A DNA stretch of 64,000 nt from Arsenophonus sp. aPb. GTDB taxonomy: Bacteria; Pseudomonadota; Gammaproteobacteria; Enterobacterales; Enterobacteriaceae. The DNA lies in the NCBI RefSeq assembly GCF_029873475.1, contig NZ_CP123499.1, positions 434,001 through 498,000 on the forward strand, read 5' to 3'. The notes below the pieces were generated by a model. The model had not been told where the DNA came from, did not search any database, and was given only the letters and a program-made list of their open reading frames with translations. Shown here in pieces: positions 45,364 to 54,607 of this stretch. How positions within the stretch are numbered: position 1 is the stretch's first letter; each line of letters opens with the position of its first letter. Position numbers and translations under genes: made by a program.

Positions 45364-46413
45364 ATGGCTGAAAAAACGGAAAAGCCTACACAAAAGCGGA
45401 TAAATGAGGCACGTAAAAAAGGACAAGTCATTAAAAGTAATGAAATAGTGACAGTATTAAAAATGGCAGTCATTCTCGGTTATTTAATTGTTGAAGGGCA
45501 TGCTTTATTTAATGCGATAGGCGAATTGATTATTTTAACTGTACGCTCACTCTCTTTACCGATCGATGTCGCGGCTAAAACAATTATTGGTTCCTTTATA
45601 ATGTTGTTGTTACGTTTTATGGTTGGCTTAGTGGTGGTATTAATTGTAACAATTTGTTTAAGTTGTATTGTTCAAACTGGGCCAATTTGGGCGCATAAAA
45701 GTTTGGCATTTAGTTTTAATAAAATGAATATTATCAAAAATGCTAAACAAATTTTTTCAATGAAAAATCTATTTGAGTTTGGAAAGAATATTTTAAAGGT
45801 TATTGTACTCACTTTGGTTTTTTATTATTTATTAGATTATTATGTTAACCTATTTCAATATTTGCCAACTTGTGGTATTGACTGTGGTGTAATGGTAACT
45901 TTTACACTAATTCAATGGTTATGGGGAGGATTCTTAGTTTGTTATATCGTGTTTGCCATAGCAGATTACGGATTTCAATATTATCATGTAATGAAAGAGT
46001 TAAAAATGTCGAAGGAGGATACAAAACGAGAGTTTAAAGATACAGAAGGTAATCCTCAAATTAAGCAAAAGCGTCGTGAAATACAACGAGAAATAACGAG
46101 TAATTCAGTGGTTGCGAATGTAAGAAAATCAACAGTGATTGTTCGTAATCCAACCCATATTGTCGTTTGTCTTTATTACCAACCAGGCATTACTCCATTA
46201 CCTCAAGTTGTTGAAAAATTTCAAGACAATATGGCTTTGCATATTGTGAAACTTGCTGAAAAAGCAGGTATCCCAATGGTTGAGAATATCCTATTAGCAC
46301 GTGCGCTGTTTCAACAAGTAGAGACGGGGCAAATGATCCCAGAGAGCTTGTTCGAACCGGTTGCTGAGTTATTGCGCTTAGTAATGGATCTTCGTTACGA
46401 TAGTGATGATTGA
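45364..46413 (+). CDS. ssaU: SsaU (SctU), autocleaving T3SS substrate-switch protein
   Basis: 349 residues. Four N-terminal transmembrane segments, then a cytoplasmic domain with the autocleavage motif NPTH (Asn262-His265) intact. Cleavage switches export from early to later substrates. The frame opens at TTG 45346, but ATG 45364 gives the classic MAEKTEKPTQKRINEARKKG start. It ends the ssaRSTU block; ssrB follows after 171 bp. Confidence 0.95.
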   Translation: MAEKTEKPTQKRINEARKKGQVIKSNEIVTVLKMAVILGYLIVEGHALFNAIGELIILTVRSLSLPIDVAAKTIIGSFIMLLLRFMVGLVVVLIVTICLSCIVQTGPIWAHKSLAFSFNKMNIIKNAKQIFSMKNLFEFGKNILKVIVLTLVFYYLLDYYVNLFQYLPTCGIDCGVMVTFTLIQWLWGGFLVCYIVFAIADYGFQYYHVMKELKMSKEDTKREFKDTEGNPQIKQKRREIQREITSNSVVANVRKSTVIVRNPTHIVVCLYYQPGITPLPQVVEKFQDNMALHIVKLAEKAGIPMVENILLARALFQQVETGQMIPESLFEPVAELLRLVMDLRYDSDD

Positions 46414-46472
46414 TTAATTGTTTATAAAAATTTGAAACTTATCACTCTTTTAGTTGTAGGAATGATAAGCAT

Positions 46473-46478
46473 TATAAT
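46473..46478 (+). promoter_or_regulatory. -10 box candidate upstream of ssrB
   Basis: A perfect TATAAT lies 106 nt upstream of ssrB. No good -35 is seen 16-18 bp before it (TTAGTT is the best), so activator dependence or chance is possible. Confidence 0.3.
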
Positions 46479-46584
46479 GAATAATAAGTTGCATTGTTTT
46501 TACTTATTAAAGTAGTTTCCTCCATCGCTTGAGGTTATGAATTTAGAGTATCAAGTGTGACAGAAACCAAGATGGGGAAGTTAA

Positions 46585-47229
46585 ATGATTACTGGGGATT
46601 TGAAACGAATCAAGATCGTTGTGGTGGATGATCATGACTTGATCTTTGATGGCTTAAAAAGCTGTCTTGCCCCCTACTCCGATCTGGAATTAGTTGGATT
46701 TGTTACTGATGGTCTTGGTGTGTATGATGCATGTCTAAAATTACAGCCAGACTTAGTGATAATGGATCTTAGCTTACCTGGCATGAGTGGTGTTGAAGCT
46801 ATTCGTCAATTAAGAAAACGTTGGCCAAAATTAATGGTAATTGTATTGACTGCTTCAGAAGAAGAACGAAAAGCTCGCGATGCCCTTGATGCAGGCGCTA
46901 ATGGTTATGTATTAAAACATGGCTCTAAAAGTACACTGATAGCGGCAATTAAAAGTGTCGGTAGAGGTAAGTTTTTCATCGATCCTAATTTGGATGCAGC
47001 AAAAATTGTTGCGTTAAAAGGGGTTGAAAATGGGGATATTCCGGTATTAACCCATCGAGAAAAACAGGTACTTAAACTTATTTTCGAGGGCAAGCGTAAT
47101 CGTGATATTGCTGAAGCATTAGTGATCGGCTTGAAAACAGTCGAAACTCATCGAATGAATATTATGAGGAAACTCGATGCGCATAATGTAGCAGATTTGA
47201 TGAAATGGGCGCACAGAATGGGATTCTAA
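46585..47229 (+). CDS. ssrB: SsrB-like LuxR-type response regulator of the T3SS
   Basis: 214 residues, against 212 for Salmonella SsrB. The receiver has VVVDDHDLIFDG and the phosphoacceptor Asp61 in LVIMDLSLPGMSG; the C-terminal LuxR helix-turn-helix reads LTHREKQVLKLIFEGKRNRDIAEAL. It is the master activator of SPI-2 type genes, working with SsrA. Here it is convergent with ssrA, unlike the tandem arrangement in Salmonella. Confidence 0.9.
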   Translation: MITGDLKRIKIVVVDDHDLIFDGLKSCLAPYSDLELVGFVTDGLGVYDACLKLQPDLVIMDLSLPGMSGVEAIRQLRKRWPKLMVIVLTASEEERKARDALDAGANGYVLKHGSKSTLIAAIKSVGRGKFFIDPNLDAAKIVALKGVENGDIPVLTHREKQVLKLIFEGKRNRDIAEALVIGLKTVETHRMNIMRKLDAHNVADLMKWAHRMGF

Positions 47230-47234
47230 CAGCT

Positions 47235-47252
47235 TGGCCCTGTTACGGGCCA
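47235..47252. terminator. Short stem between convergent ssrB and ssrA
   Basis: TGGCCC (47235-47240) pairs with GGGCCA (47247-47252), loop TGTTAC. It overlaps the ssrA stop and is 5 bp after the ssrB stop, so it may serve both directions. There is no T-run. Confidence 0.4.
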
Positions 47253-50041
47253 TGATGAATTAGAGATTGATTATATTCTAGTGCGATTAATAACACCTCA
47301 AGTTCATCGCTAGAAAACTGGCCTTGTGATTCGAGACGTTTTTCTAATTCTGCTGCGGTTTTTGCTATGTTCTCAAAACCAGTAAGGGCTGCGCTCCCTT
47401 TTATGTTATGTAAAATATTTCGTAGATCTTCCCAATTACGGGTTTGTAAGCAATCTTGAGTACGTTTAATCATATCAGAAAAGTGCTGAGCTAACCGATG
47501 GTTAAACTCGTCTTCAGAAAATTTCATAATAGGTTCTGCATTATCGCAGTTAACCTCAGGTTGCATATCGCGATCGATCTGAATTTCGGCTGCCATCTCA
47601 ATGCATTGGGCTAATTGCTCGAGTGACACGGGTTTAGTCAAATAGCCGTTCATTAATGATATTGTTTTTTCATGTTCACTTGGATTAGCATTTGCGGTCA
47701 GTGCCACGATTGGGCATTCAGGATCCAGAATGACATTACTTTTACGCCATAATCGAGTTGTTTGATAACCATCAATGTCAGGTATCCGTATATCCATTAA
47801 TACCAAATCGAAAATATGTTTTTTACCCAGTTTGAGTGCCGCTCTACCGCTGTCGGCAGTATAAACCATTTGACCAAGTTCAATTAGCATTTGGCTAATA
47901 ATGTCGCGATTAGTAGCAACATCATCGACTAATAGTATTTTCAGTTTCCAAGGTATAATCGTTTTGAATAACATTGATGAAGAGGGCAATGAAATACCGT
48001 GTTGGATCTCATACAACTGCTTCCATAATCGCCATGGCAAGTAGGTTAGCTCTTCATTTTCCAGTAATGGATTTTTTCCTTCCTTAGCTTGGCCTCCCCA
48101 CAAAGCAATTTGTGCATGTAGTTTATGCGGCGCAACGATAGGTTCTGGCTGTAAACTCATCGGTGAACTTGGTTCCAGTAAGGGCATACGAAATATGAAT
48201 GTACAACCATAACCATAATCACTTTTTAGGGTAATATTTCCACCCATTATAACGGCAATTTTCTCAGAAATAGAAAGACCTAGCCCCGTTCCCACTTTAT
48301 AGTGTGATGACTGGACAAAAGGTTGGAATATACATACCTGATCCTCTTCTTTTATTCCCGGACCAGTATCTTTTATATAAAAACAGAGTTGATTTTTTTC
48401 TACTTTAATCGTGAGTATGATATGCCCTTGTTCAGTAAATTTTGCTGCATTACCCAAAAGATTGACTAAAATCTGCTGCACTCTTAATGAATCTAAATTT
48501 GAAGATTCTGGCACGTCATTATTGACTATGCAGTGTAATTTAACCGGTTTATCTATTAAATGGGGCTGAATAGTCACCATCGCATCATCGACGATTTTTA
48601 GGATCGGATAACGACGAAGGTTTAATTCAACTTGATCGGCTTCAATACGAGAAAAATCTAAGATATTGTTAATAATACTGAGCAACGATTTAGCACAGGT
48701 ATAGGCGGTATTACGTAAATTAGCTTGTTTTTCGGAAAGCGGCGTAGTTTGCAATAATTCTAACGATCCGGTGATGCCGTTAAGTGGCGTACGTAATTCA
48801 TGGCTGATAGTGGTAAGATGTTCACTTTTACGTGCTGTAGCCCGCTCGGCCAATTGTTTGGCCTCAGTCAGTTCGATGGTACGTATTGCAACTTTGTTTT
48901 CTAGTTCATCATAACTATGTTTGATCGTATCAAGTAACGTGTTATAAGCGCGCGCAATATCGCCAAGTTCATCTTTACGTGATTCAGGTAAACGGCGACT
49001 AAAGGTCGGTTGCACATCTTGTTTAATAATATTAACAAAGTGACGAATCGGCTTTGCTAGGTATTGCCATAAAATCCACAACATCACAATGGTCATAATA
49101 GCAAATGACAATAATGACCATTTCAATTCATGGACAAAAGGGGTATAGGCAATTTGCTTAATACGCGCCTTAGGGATTAATGTAATTTGCTGCCAATTTG
49201 GGCCATCGATTTGTTCTGATATAGCATAATAATGGCCAATATCAATGCCATACAGCGATCCTAACAGATGAGTATAAGTTGGCATTAGCATTTTGATATC
49301 GGCCATCTCATTTTGAGAGATATTTAACTCGTTGTTAAAGGATAGAACGCCTTTGGGTGTAAGGAAAAAGTTGATATCACTGGCATGATAAATATTAGAG
49401 ACATCTAACATATCATTGATATCAATAACGAAACCGACTTGTTGATGATTAGATTTTTGTGATGGCGGCGTATAACTCATCAGTACATAACTACGTTTGC
49501 TAACGGCGTCGTAAAATGGCTCACTCCAACGAAAACCATCGGTTGTTGGTTGCTTTGCTAATGCTGTAATTTCAGTTATTCGTTTGGTTAAATTATTTCG
49601 TTCAATCGTGGATAGTGCATAAATAGCGATACTCTTACCAGGTTCAATAATAAATGTATCAATATATCTTTGTTGACCTGAGGTGCCAAAAGTTTGTAGC
49701 GCCCATAGATTAGTCATATTTGTTACCATGGGATGATGGCCAATATTAATTTGGCGGGCAACCAATTCATGTTCATCTGGAAAATGTAGGCATTCAAACT
49801 GGGATTCACTGATACGATGTTCTAATTGTTGAATGTCAGTAATTGCCTGTTTAAATAGATTGCGATTCAAATGAGCCCGTATTTCACTTGTTTGGTGATA
49901 GGTCATAAGAATATGTTGTATGGCACCACTATAGATATTGTTATAAGAATTTACTTCGATAAGTATCCATAAACTAATTAGTACCGAAATAAAGGCAAAG
50001 GTGAGTTTAGTCACTAAGGACGAACACCAATGTGTATTCAT
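47243..50041 (-). CDS. ssrA: SsrA-like tripartite hybrid sensor kinase
   Basis: 932 residues (Salmonella SsrA 920). A transmembrane segment near 12-30, a periplasmic sensing domain, a second transmembrane segment near 300-320, HAMP, kinase with His414 in TISHELRTPLNG, receiver with Asp750 in VLMDIRIPDIDGY, and an HPt domain with His878 in ILHNIKGSAAL. It senses the vacuolar or acidic environment in Salmonella and phosphorylates SsrB. It is transcribed away from ssaB and toward ssrB. Confidence 0.92.
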   Translation of the reverse strand: MNTHWCSSLVTKLTFAFISVLISLWILIEVNSYNNIYSGAIQHILMTYHQTSEIRAHLNRNLFKQAITDIQQLEHRISESQFECLHFPDEHELVARQINIGHHPMVTNMTNLWALQTFGTSGQQRYIDTFIIEPGKSIAIYALSTIERNNLTKRITEITALAKQPTTDGFRWSEPFYDAVSKRSYVLMSYTPPSQKSNHQQVGFVIDINDMLDVSNIYHASDINFFLTPKGVLSFNNELNISQNEMADIKMLMPTYTHLLGSLYGIDIGHYYAISEQIDGPNWQQITLIPKARIKQIAYTPFVHELKWSLLSFAIMTIVMLWILWQYLAKPIRHFVNIIKQDVQPTFSRRLPESRKDELGDIARAYNTLLDTIKHSYDELENKVAIRTIELTEAKQLAERATARKSEHLTTISHELRTPLNGITGSLELLQTTPLSEKQANLRNTAYTCAKSLLSIINNILDFSRIEADQVELNLRRYPILKIVDDAMVTIQPHLIDKPVKLHCIVNNDVPESSNLDSLRVQQILVNLLGNAAKFTEQGHIILTIKVEKNQLCFYIKDTGPGIKEEDQVCIFQPFVQSSHYKVGTGLGLSISEKIAVIMGGNITLKSDYGYGCTFIFRMPLLEPSSPMSLQPEPIVAPHKLHAQIALWGGQAKEGKNPLLENEELTYLPWRLWKQLYEIQHGISLPSSSMLFKTIIPWKLKILLVDDVATNRDIISQMLIELGQMVYTADSGRAALKLGKKHIFDLVLMDIRIPDIDGYQTTRLWRKSNVILDPECPIVALTANANPSEHEKTISLMNGYLTKPVSLEQLAQCIEMAAEIQIDRDMQPEVNCDNAEPIMKFSEDEFNHRLAQHFSDMIKRTQDCLQTRNWEDLRNILHNIKGSAALTGFENIAKTAAELEKRLESQGQFSSDELEVLLIALEYNQSLIHHGP

Positions 50042-50172
50042 AATTACTCTCTTATCCTAAAACGTATGCACAAAGACATACATACAATTTATTAACAATA
50101 ACGCAAATTGCGGTTAAGAATCTACTCAAATTTCTCTATTTATTTTTAATCTGTTTAGGTAACGATGAGATT

Positions 50173-50216
50173 AAGGTATTTACCTGATACGACAAAGATA
50201 TTGTATTACTCATACT
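50173..50216 (+). promoter_or_regulatory. Shared T3SS promoter-operator, copy 2 (ssaB operon)
   Basis: AAGGTATTTACCTGATAC (50173-50190) differs from the ssaR copy at three of 18 bases. CATACT (50211-50216) lies at the same 38-bp offset. The ssaB start is 55 nt after the 18-mer, again like ssaR (54 nt). Here the arms are extended to a perfect AGGTA-TT-TACCT dyad. Confidence 0.7.
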
Positions 50217-50245
50217 TGTTAACAGATAAAAAAGGTGACAAGACG

Positions 50246-50632
50246 ATGATAGAGAGATTTACCGCAACTGGATTGTTTGAAGTTGTTGAAAAAACAGAAA
50301 GCAATTGGAACGCAATTTGTGCGGGCAGAAATGCACATTGGTTATCATCTTCTTTTGGTGCCACTGTTGGCGTTCAGATAATGCCACCCAATAGTAAAAT
50401 ATGGTATCAACAAGCAAGCTTAGTGCTTGTTAGCTGTCCAGAAGGACGGAATATGGGACTAAATTATCGTGGTTCTTATTGGGTGCTCTGGCAAGCCTAT
50501 GGTAAAGATATTGATGATAACCTACTTATTCAATCTATTTGTACTCACCTGGCATTGGCTAAATTTTTGGAAGAAGGTTTGTATCAACCTGTGACATCAC
50601 CATCCTTGCGCTATCGGAGTATAAAAAGATGA
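50246..50632 (+). CDS. ssaB: SsaB (SpiC)-like T3SS gatekeeper protein
   Basis: 129 residues. Sequence similarity to Salmonella SpiC/SsaB (133 aa) is limited but the C-terminal SICTHLALAKFLEEGLY matches its pattern (HLAL...L..), and the position directly before ssaC is the same. In Salmonella it acts with SsaL/SsaM to hold effectors until translocators are exported. The frame opens at ATG 50165, but ATG 50246 has AAGGTGA at seven bases and fits the size. The promoter-operator lies at 50173, inside the rejected extension, which also argues for 50246. Confidence 0.78.
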   Translation: MIERFTATGLFEVVEKTESNWNAICAGRNAHWLSSSFGATVGVQIMPPNSKIWYQQASLVLVSCPEGRNMGLNYRGSYWVLWQAYGKDIDDNLLIQSICTHLALAKFLEEGLYQPVTSPSLRYRSIKR

Positions 50633-52095
50633 AAAAGAAACTCTGTTGCTTATTTTTATTAACCACCACGGTTGCGCAGGCGGCATCAATTTCTTCCATA
50701 CACTGGCAGGACAGTGACCCCTTTGTTTATGTCAGCCGTGGGACACCACTTGCATCGGTAATAAGAGATATTGGTAATTCCTATGGTATTCCTATGGCTA
50801 TTAGTCCACAGATACAGGATACCTTCAGTGGCCGAATTGAGAACAAAACACCGAAAGAAATCCTGGCATTTTTAGCGCAACAGTATGGCTTAGTTTGGTA
50901 TTACGATGGTGATGTATTGCATGCTTATAAAGCACAGGAAATGAACAACCAAGTGGTTTCTCTTAGTGCTTTATCAAATGAACGTGCGTTGAACTATATG
51001 GGAAGAGCCGGTTTTTTAGATAAAAATAGTTGTGAAGTTAAAGCGATTAATGGATTGAATGCGCTACAAGTTTATGGCGTCCCAGACTGTATCAATAAAG
51101 TTACTCGATTTATTAATCAGATTGATCAAGAAGCGAAACAAAATATTCAGACACAGCGTTTAATACGCATTTTCCCGCTTAAATATGCTTCAGCGACGGA
51201 CACTGTTTATCAATATCGTAAACAAAATGTAAACGTGCCAGGTATTGTCAGTGTCCTAAAACAGATGAATCAAACTAATGCCAATGGCGTAAATGCACAA
51301 CAAGATACAACGTCATTTGCCGCCGATCCAAGGCAGAATGCGGTGGTAGTTAGCAGTAATAAGCACGATATGGGGCTATATAGCACGTTGATTAAACAGC
51401 TTGATATCGCACCAACCATGATTGAAGTATCTGTATCGATTATTGATGTCGATGCGTCAGATTTTAATCAGTTAGGTATTGACTGGTCGGCCAGTGCCAA
51501 AATTGGAGGCGGAACGATCGCTTTTAACCAAGGTACATCAGGCAGTGATAATTTTTCAACAGTGATTGGCAACACCGGCAATTTTATGGTGCGTTTGAAT
51601 GCATTAGAGAAAGTCTCTAAGGCGAAAATACTTTCTCGTCCATCGGTGGTAACACTGAATAATGTACAAGCCGTGTTGGATAAAAATATCACTTTTTATA
51701 CTAAATTACAGGGCGATAAGGTAGCAAAACTAGAATCGGTAACCGCCGGCTCATTACTTCGTGTAACCCCCAGACTGATTGATAGCAATGGTCGCAAAAA
51801 AGTGATGTTATCACTTAATATCGAAGATGGTCAGCAAACGAAGGCGATTAATGATAGTGAGCCATTACCACAAGTCCAAAATTCAGAGATAGCAACACAA
51901 GCAACCCTGAATACGGGTGAAAGTTTATTACTCGGTGGGTTTGTACAAGATAAAGACCAAACGGTGCAAAATAAAATTCCATTATTAGGGGATTTGCCAC
52001 TGATTGGCGGTTTGTTCCGTAGTGAAGATCGTAGTAAGCAGAGTGTGATACGTCTGTTTTTAATTAAAGCAGAGCCTATCAATCAAGGAGGCTAA
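50629..52095 (+). CDS. ssaC: SsaC (SctC), T3SS outer-membrane secretin
   Basis: 488 residues with a signal peptide (MKKKLCCLFLLTTTVAQAAS). N0/N1 domains come first, then secretin repeats and the C-terminal beta-barrel signature around GSLLRVTPRLIDSNGRKKVMLSLNIEDGQQ and QNKIPLLGDLPLIGGLFRS. It makes the outer-membrane ring. Overlaps ssaB by 4 bp and is 2 bp before ssaD. Confidence 0.95.
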   Translation: MKKKLCCLFLLTTTVAQAASISSIHWQDSDPFVYVSRGTPLASVIRDIGNSYGIPMAISPQIQDTFSGRIENKTPKEILAFLAQQYGLVWYYDGDVLHAYKAQEMNNQVVSLSALSNERALNYMGRAGFLDKNSCEVKAINGLNALQVYGVPDCINKVTRFINQIDQEAKQNIQTQRLIRIFPLKYASATDTVYQYRKQNVNVPGIVSVLKQMNQTNANGVNAQQDTTSFAADPRQNAVVVSSNKHDMGLYSTLIKQLDIAPTMIEVSVSIIDVDASDFNQLGIDWSASAKIGGGTIAFNQGTSGSDNFSTVIGNTGNFMVRLNALEKVSKAKILSRPSVVTLNNVQAVLDKNITFYTKLQGDKVAKLESVTAGSLLRVTPRLIDSNGRKKVMLSLNIEDGQQTKAINDSEPLPQVQNSEIATQATLNTGESLLLGGFVQDKDQTVQNKIPLLGDLPLIGGLFRSEDRSKQSVIRLFLIKAEPINQGG

Positions 52096-52097
52096 TC

Positions 52098-53303
52098 ATG
52101 GCAAGCGATTATAAATTGCTATGGTTAAATGGTCCGATGCAAGGGCGAGAATTGTTTTTGCCTGAAGGTGATCTGACCATGGGTATCGAGGGTGACATTA
52201 TTGCACCATTAACTGGGCATTCCTCTTTATCACTGACGGTACAGCCACAAGGTATTACGCTTAATCAGCCCATGACAGTATTAGTTGAAGGAGGGGAGCA
52301 GATTGGCCCCATGACATTTCCACTAAATCAAGTCATTGTGCTAGCCGGTATCGGTTTTATGGTTGGGCGAGCTGATGAATCATTACAATGGCGCCCATTA
52401 CCTGAAGCTAAACTTGCCGGCAAAAGCAAATGGAGTTTATTACTGTGGAGCGGATTTTCACTCTTTATCTTGCTAGCAAGTTTATTTGTACTGTTATTAC
52501 CCCCATCAACATCTACCCTGTTTGATCCGCATATTTGGTTAAAACAGCAGTTGTTGGCACCTGAATTAGGACAGATTCAATCACAATGGGATAGTAATGG
52601 TGGATTAACGTTGAGTGGTTATTGTAAAAATTTTATTGCTTTAACACGACTAGAAAGTGAATTGAAATTACGTGGTATTCGTTTTCGTGACAAAACCGTC
52701 TGTATTGATCAGCTGGTAGCAAGTGTGCAGTCAATTCTGGTCGCTAATGGTTATTTGCAAGCGAAAGTAACAACCGGTAAAGAAGCAGGCGATATTCTTA
52801 TTTCAGGTGCGATCCAGTCGGGTAAGCAATGGGATAATGTTACCCAACAACTTGGACAATTAAATGGCTTACGTCATTGGCAGGTAATCAATGCAATTGG
52901 TGGTTTTAGTCAGCAATTAATCGATACATTACGCAGTAAAGGGTTATTAAGTGGGTTGATGGTTGAATCTCGCCAAGACAGCATCATCATCACCGGCTTG
53001 AGCGACCAGAATAAAGAACAGAAAATACAACAGCTAGTTGATTCACTTGCCGCTTCAACTGGGCAGCATAGGGATGTAAGAATTGAAAATATTCCTGTGC
53101 GCGAAAATTTAAGTGATTATCTTCCTGCCCAGGTTGTCAGTTATGGTGGTAATAGCAAAGCACCGTTTGTTGAGTTAAGTAATGGTATACGACTTAAATA
53201 TAATAGCCAGTTGGACAATGGTTATGTTGTAAGTTACATCGATTTTACTGGATTAGATTTAAATCGAGATGGTAATTCTGTTCATATTCCATTTTCTTTT
53301 TAG
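52098..53303 (+). CDS. ssaD: SsaD (SctD), T3SS inner-membrane ring protein
   Basis: 401 residues, Salmonella SsaD 403. A cytoplasmic FHA-like N-terminal domain (about 1-105), one transmembrane helix (about 111-132), and a periplasmic part of repeated ring-building modules. It forms the outer of the two inner-membrane rings. Adjacent to ssaC and ssaE. Confidence 0.92.
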   Translation: MASDYKLLWLNGPMQGRELFLPEGDLTMGIEGDIIAPLTGHSSLSLTVQPQGITLNQPMTVLVEGGEQIGPMTFPLNQVIVLAGIGFMVGRADESLQWRPLPEAKLAGKSKWSLLLWSGFSLFILLASLFVLLLPPSTSTLFDPHIWLKQQLLAPELGQIQSQWDSNGGLTLSGYCKNFIALTRLESELKLRGIRFRDKTVCIDQLVASVQSILVANGYLQAKVTTGKEAGDILISGAIQSGKQWDNVTQQLGQLNGLRHWQVINAIGGFSQQLIDTLRSKGLLSGLMVESRQDSIIITGLSDQNKEQKIQQLVDSLAASTGQHRDVRIENIPVRENLSDYLPAQVVSYGGNSKAPFVELSNGIRLKYNSQLDNGYVVSYIDFTGLDLNRDGNSVHIPFSF

Positions 53304-53311
53304 GAGGTCAT

Positions 53312-53509
53312 ATGACATGTATCACAAAATTGGAAGAGAATTTAAAGCAACAACCAGAATATCAGGCAATTTATTTACAGCAATTAAATAACTGCCAAAA
53401 AAGCCTAGTACAAAATGATGCGAAATCTGCGATGGTATTATTGGAGGCTGTAGAAGCAGCAAAACAGGTTATTAATATTTTAGCGCAACGATATAAAAAG
53501 CAAAATTAA
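53312..53509 (+). CDS. ssaE: SsaE-like small T3SS chaperone
   Basis: 65 residues, helical, located between ssaD and sseA like the SPI-2 ssaE (80 aa). It carries the LEENLKQQPEYQAIYLQQLNNCQKSL and VLLEAVEAAKQVINILAQ helices. In Salmonella SsaE chaperones the translocator SseB. An AGGAGG site precedes the start. Assignment is by position and size more than by sequence. Confidence 0.72.
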   Translation: MTCITKLEENLKQQPEYQAIYLQQLNNCQKSLVQNDAKSAMVLLEAVEAAKQVINILAQRYKKQN

Positions 53510-53526
53510 ATAAATATATATTTATT
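53509..53526 (+). other. AT-only 18-bp palindrome after ssaE
   Basis: AATAAATATATATTTATT is a perfect palindrome immediately after the ssaE stop, followed by T-rich sequence up to sseA. It could be a weak attenuator or the AT-rich part of an sseA promoter, as Salmonella has a promoter here. Chance is likely in this composition. Confidence 0.3.
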
Positions 53527-53609
53527 ACGTTTTTAAATTTTATTTTTACTTTTCTATTTTTTATAAATTTATTTTTATTATTAAATTTTTTTAACCAGAG
53601 GAAATAATT

Positions 53610-53966
53610 ATGTTTAATGATATTCAAGCATTAATATCGGATTTAGATTCTCGTCGTTCATTATTATTCGAGCAAATGAAAGAGTTTGAATCTTTGCAAC
53701 ATGAAATAAAGCAATTGACAGAAGAATCTAGCCATAGTGCAACCGCACAAAATAAGTTAAAGAAATTAGAACAAGCATTTCCTGAAGGTATTGATAAATG
53801 CCAAAAGGATATTCTTGCTAAGATTAATTCCCTTGAAGAAAATTTTAAAGTTATAGAGAAAACATTTAAATCAATTAATCATGAACCTGATGATGGCAAT
53901 AGTTCATTGTTAGGATCAGATACTGCAGTAAATACAAAAAAGAAAACTTTTAAATCTTATATTTAG
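53610..53966 (+). CDS. sseA: SseA-like translocator chaperone
   Basis: 118 residues, coiled-coil rich. The segment LEQAFPEGIDKCQKDILAKI with EENFKVIEKTFKSIN matches the pattern of Salmonella SseA (LFPQGVAGVNQEAEKDLKKI). SseA binds and stabilises SseB and SseD in the cytoplasm. The order sseA-sseB is conserved. AGAGGAAA precedes the ATG. A Ser/Lys C-terminal tail is longer than usual. Confidence 0.8.
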   Translation: MFNDIQALISDLDSRRSLLFEQMKEFESLQHEIKQLTEESSHSATAQNKLKKLEQAFPEGIDKCQKDILAKINSLEENFKVIEKTFKSINHEPDDGNSSLLGSDTAVNTKKKTFKSYI

Positions 53967-53982
53967 TTATGAGGGCTAAATT

Positions 53983-54549
53983 ATGACTACTCCAATCTTA
54001 AACGCACCAGGTAATTATTCTGTCAATGCTGGATCTGTTAATGGGGTTAAAGATACCTCTGCAATATATGGTGATTCAGTTTTATCCGGCGGTATTGCGG
54101 TACTCTATATATTTATGAGTTTGTTATCTGATGTTGCCAATCAAAAATATGCTCAAATGCAGCAAAAAGCGGATATATCACGTAGTGCCCAGGATATGGC
54201 TAATCGGGTTGATGAAATCATCGCTGAGGTCTCTAAAAAAGGTGACAAAGCGACCGGCGAACTACCTGATGATGTTGTCAACTATATGCGTGATAATGGT
54301 ATTACCGTTGATGGCATGACAATCGATCAGTATTTGGCAAAAAACGGCAAAGATCTTGATCAAGGGAAATTGCAAGCGGTTAAAGCAGCGCTGGAAACAG
54401 TATCAAACCGCGCTTCCGATTTTGTTTCTCAATCTCAACTGCAATTGCAAAAAGTGATGCAAAGCTACAATGTGACGGTTAGTTTAATTAATAGTATGCA
54501 AACGATGTTGGCGGAAATGAATAAATCGATTGCACAAAATATCCGTTAA
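53983..54549 (+). CDS. sseB: SseB-like translocon filament protein, first copy
   Basis: 188 residues of the EspA/SseB family (Salmonella SseB 196). Hydrophobic segment SGGIAVLYIFMSLLSDVANQKYAQM, coiled-coil region ARSA...NRVDEIIAEVSKKGDKATGEL, the PDDVVNYMRDNGITVDGMTID block and a C-terminal helical region ETVSNRASDFVSQSQLQLQKVM are all as in the family. SseB forms the extracellular sheath on the needle and translocon tip. A 75-bp stretch is identical to the paralogue downstream. Confidence 0.92.
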   Translation: MTTPILNAPGNYSVNAGSVNGVKDTSAIYGDSVLSGGIAVLYIFMSLLSDVANQKYAQMQQKADISRSAQDMANRVDEIIAEVSKKGDKATGELPDDVVNYMRDNGITVDGMTIDQYLAKNGKDLDQGKLQAVKAALETVSNRASDFVSQSQLQLQKVMQSYNVTVSLINSMQTMLAEMNKSIAQNIR

Positions 54550-54607
54550 TAGACAGATCTAACCGTTAATAAATAACGTTAAACAAATTAAATAGTTGGA
54601 GGTCGCT

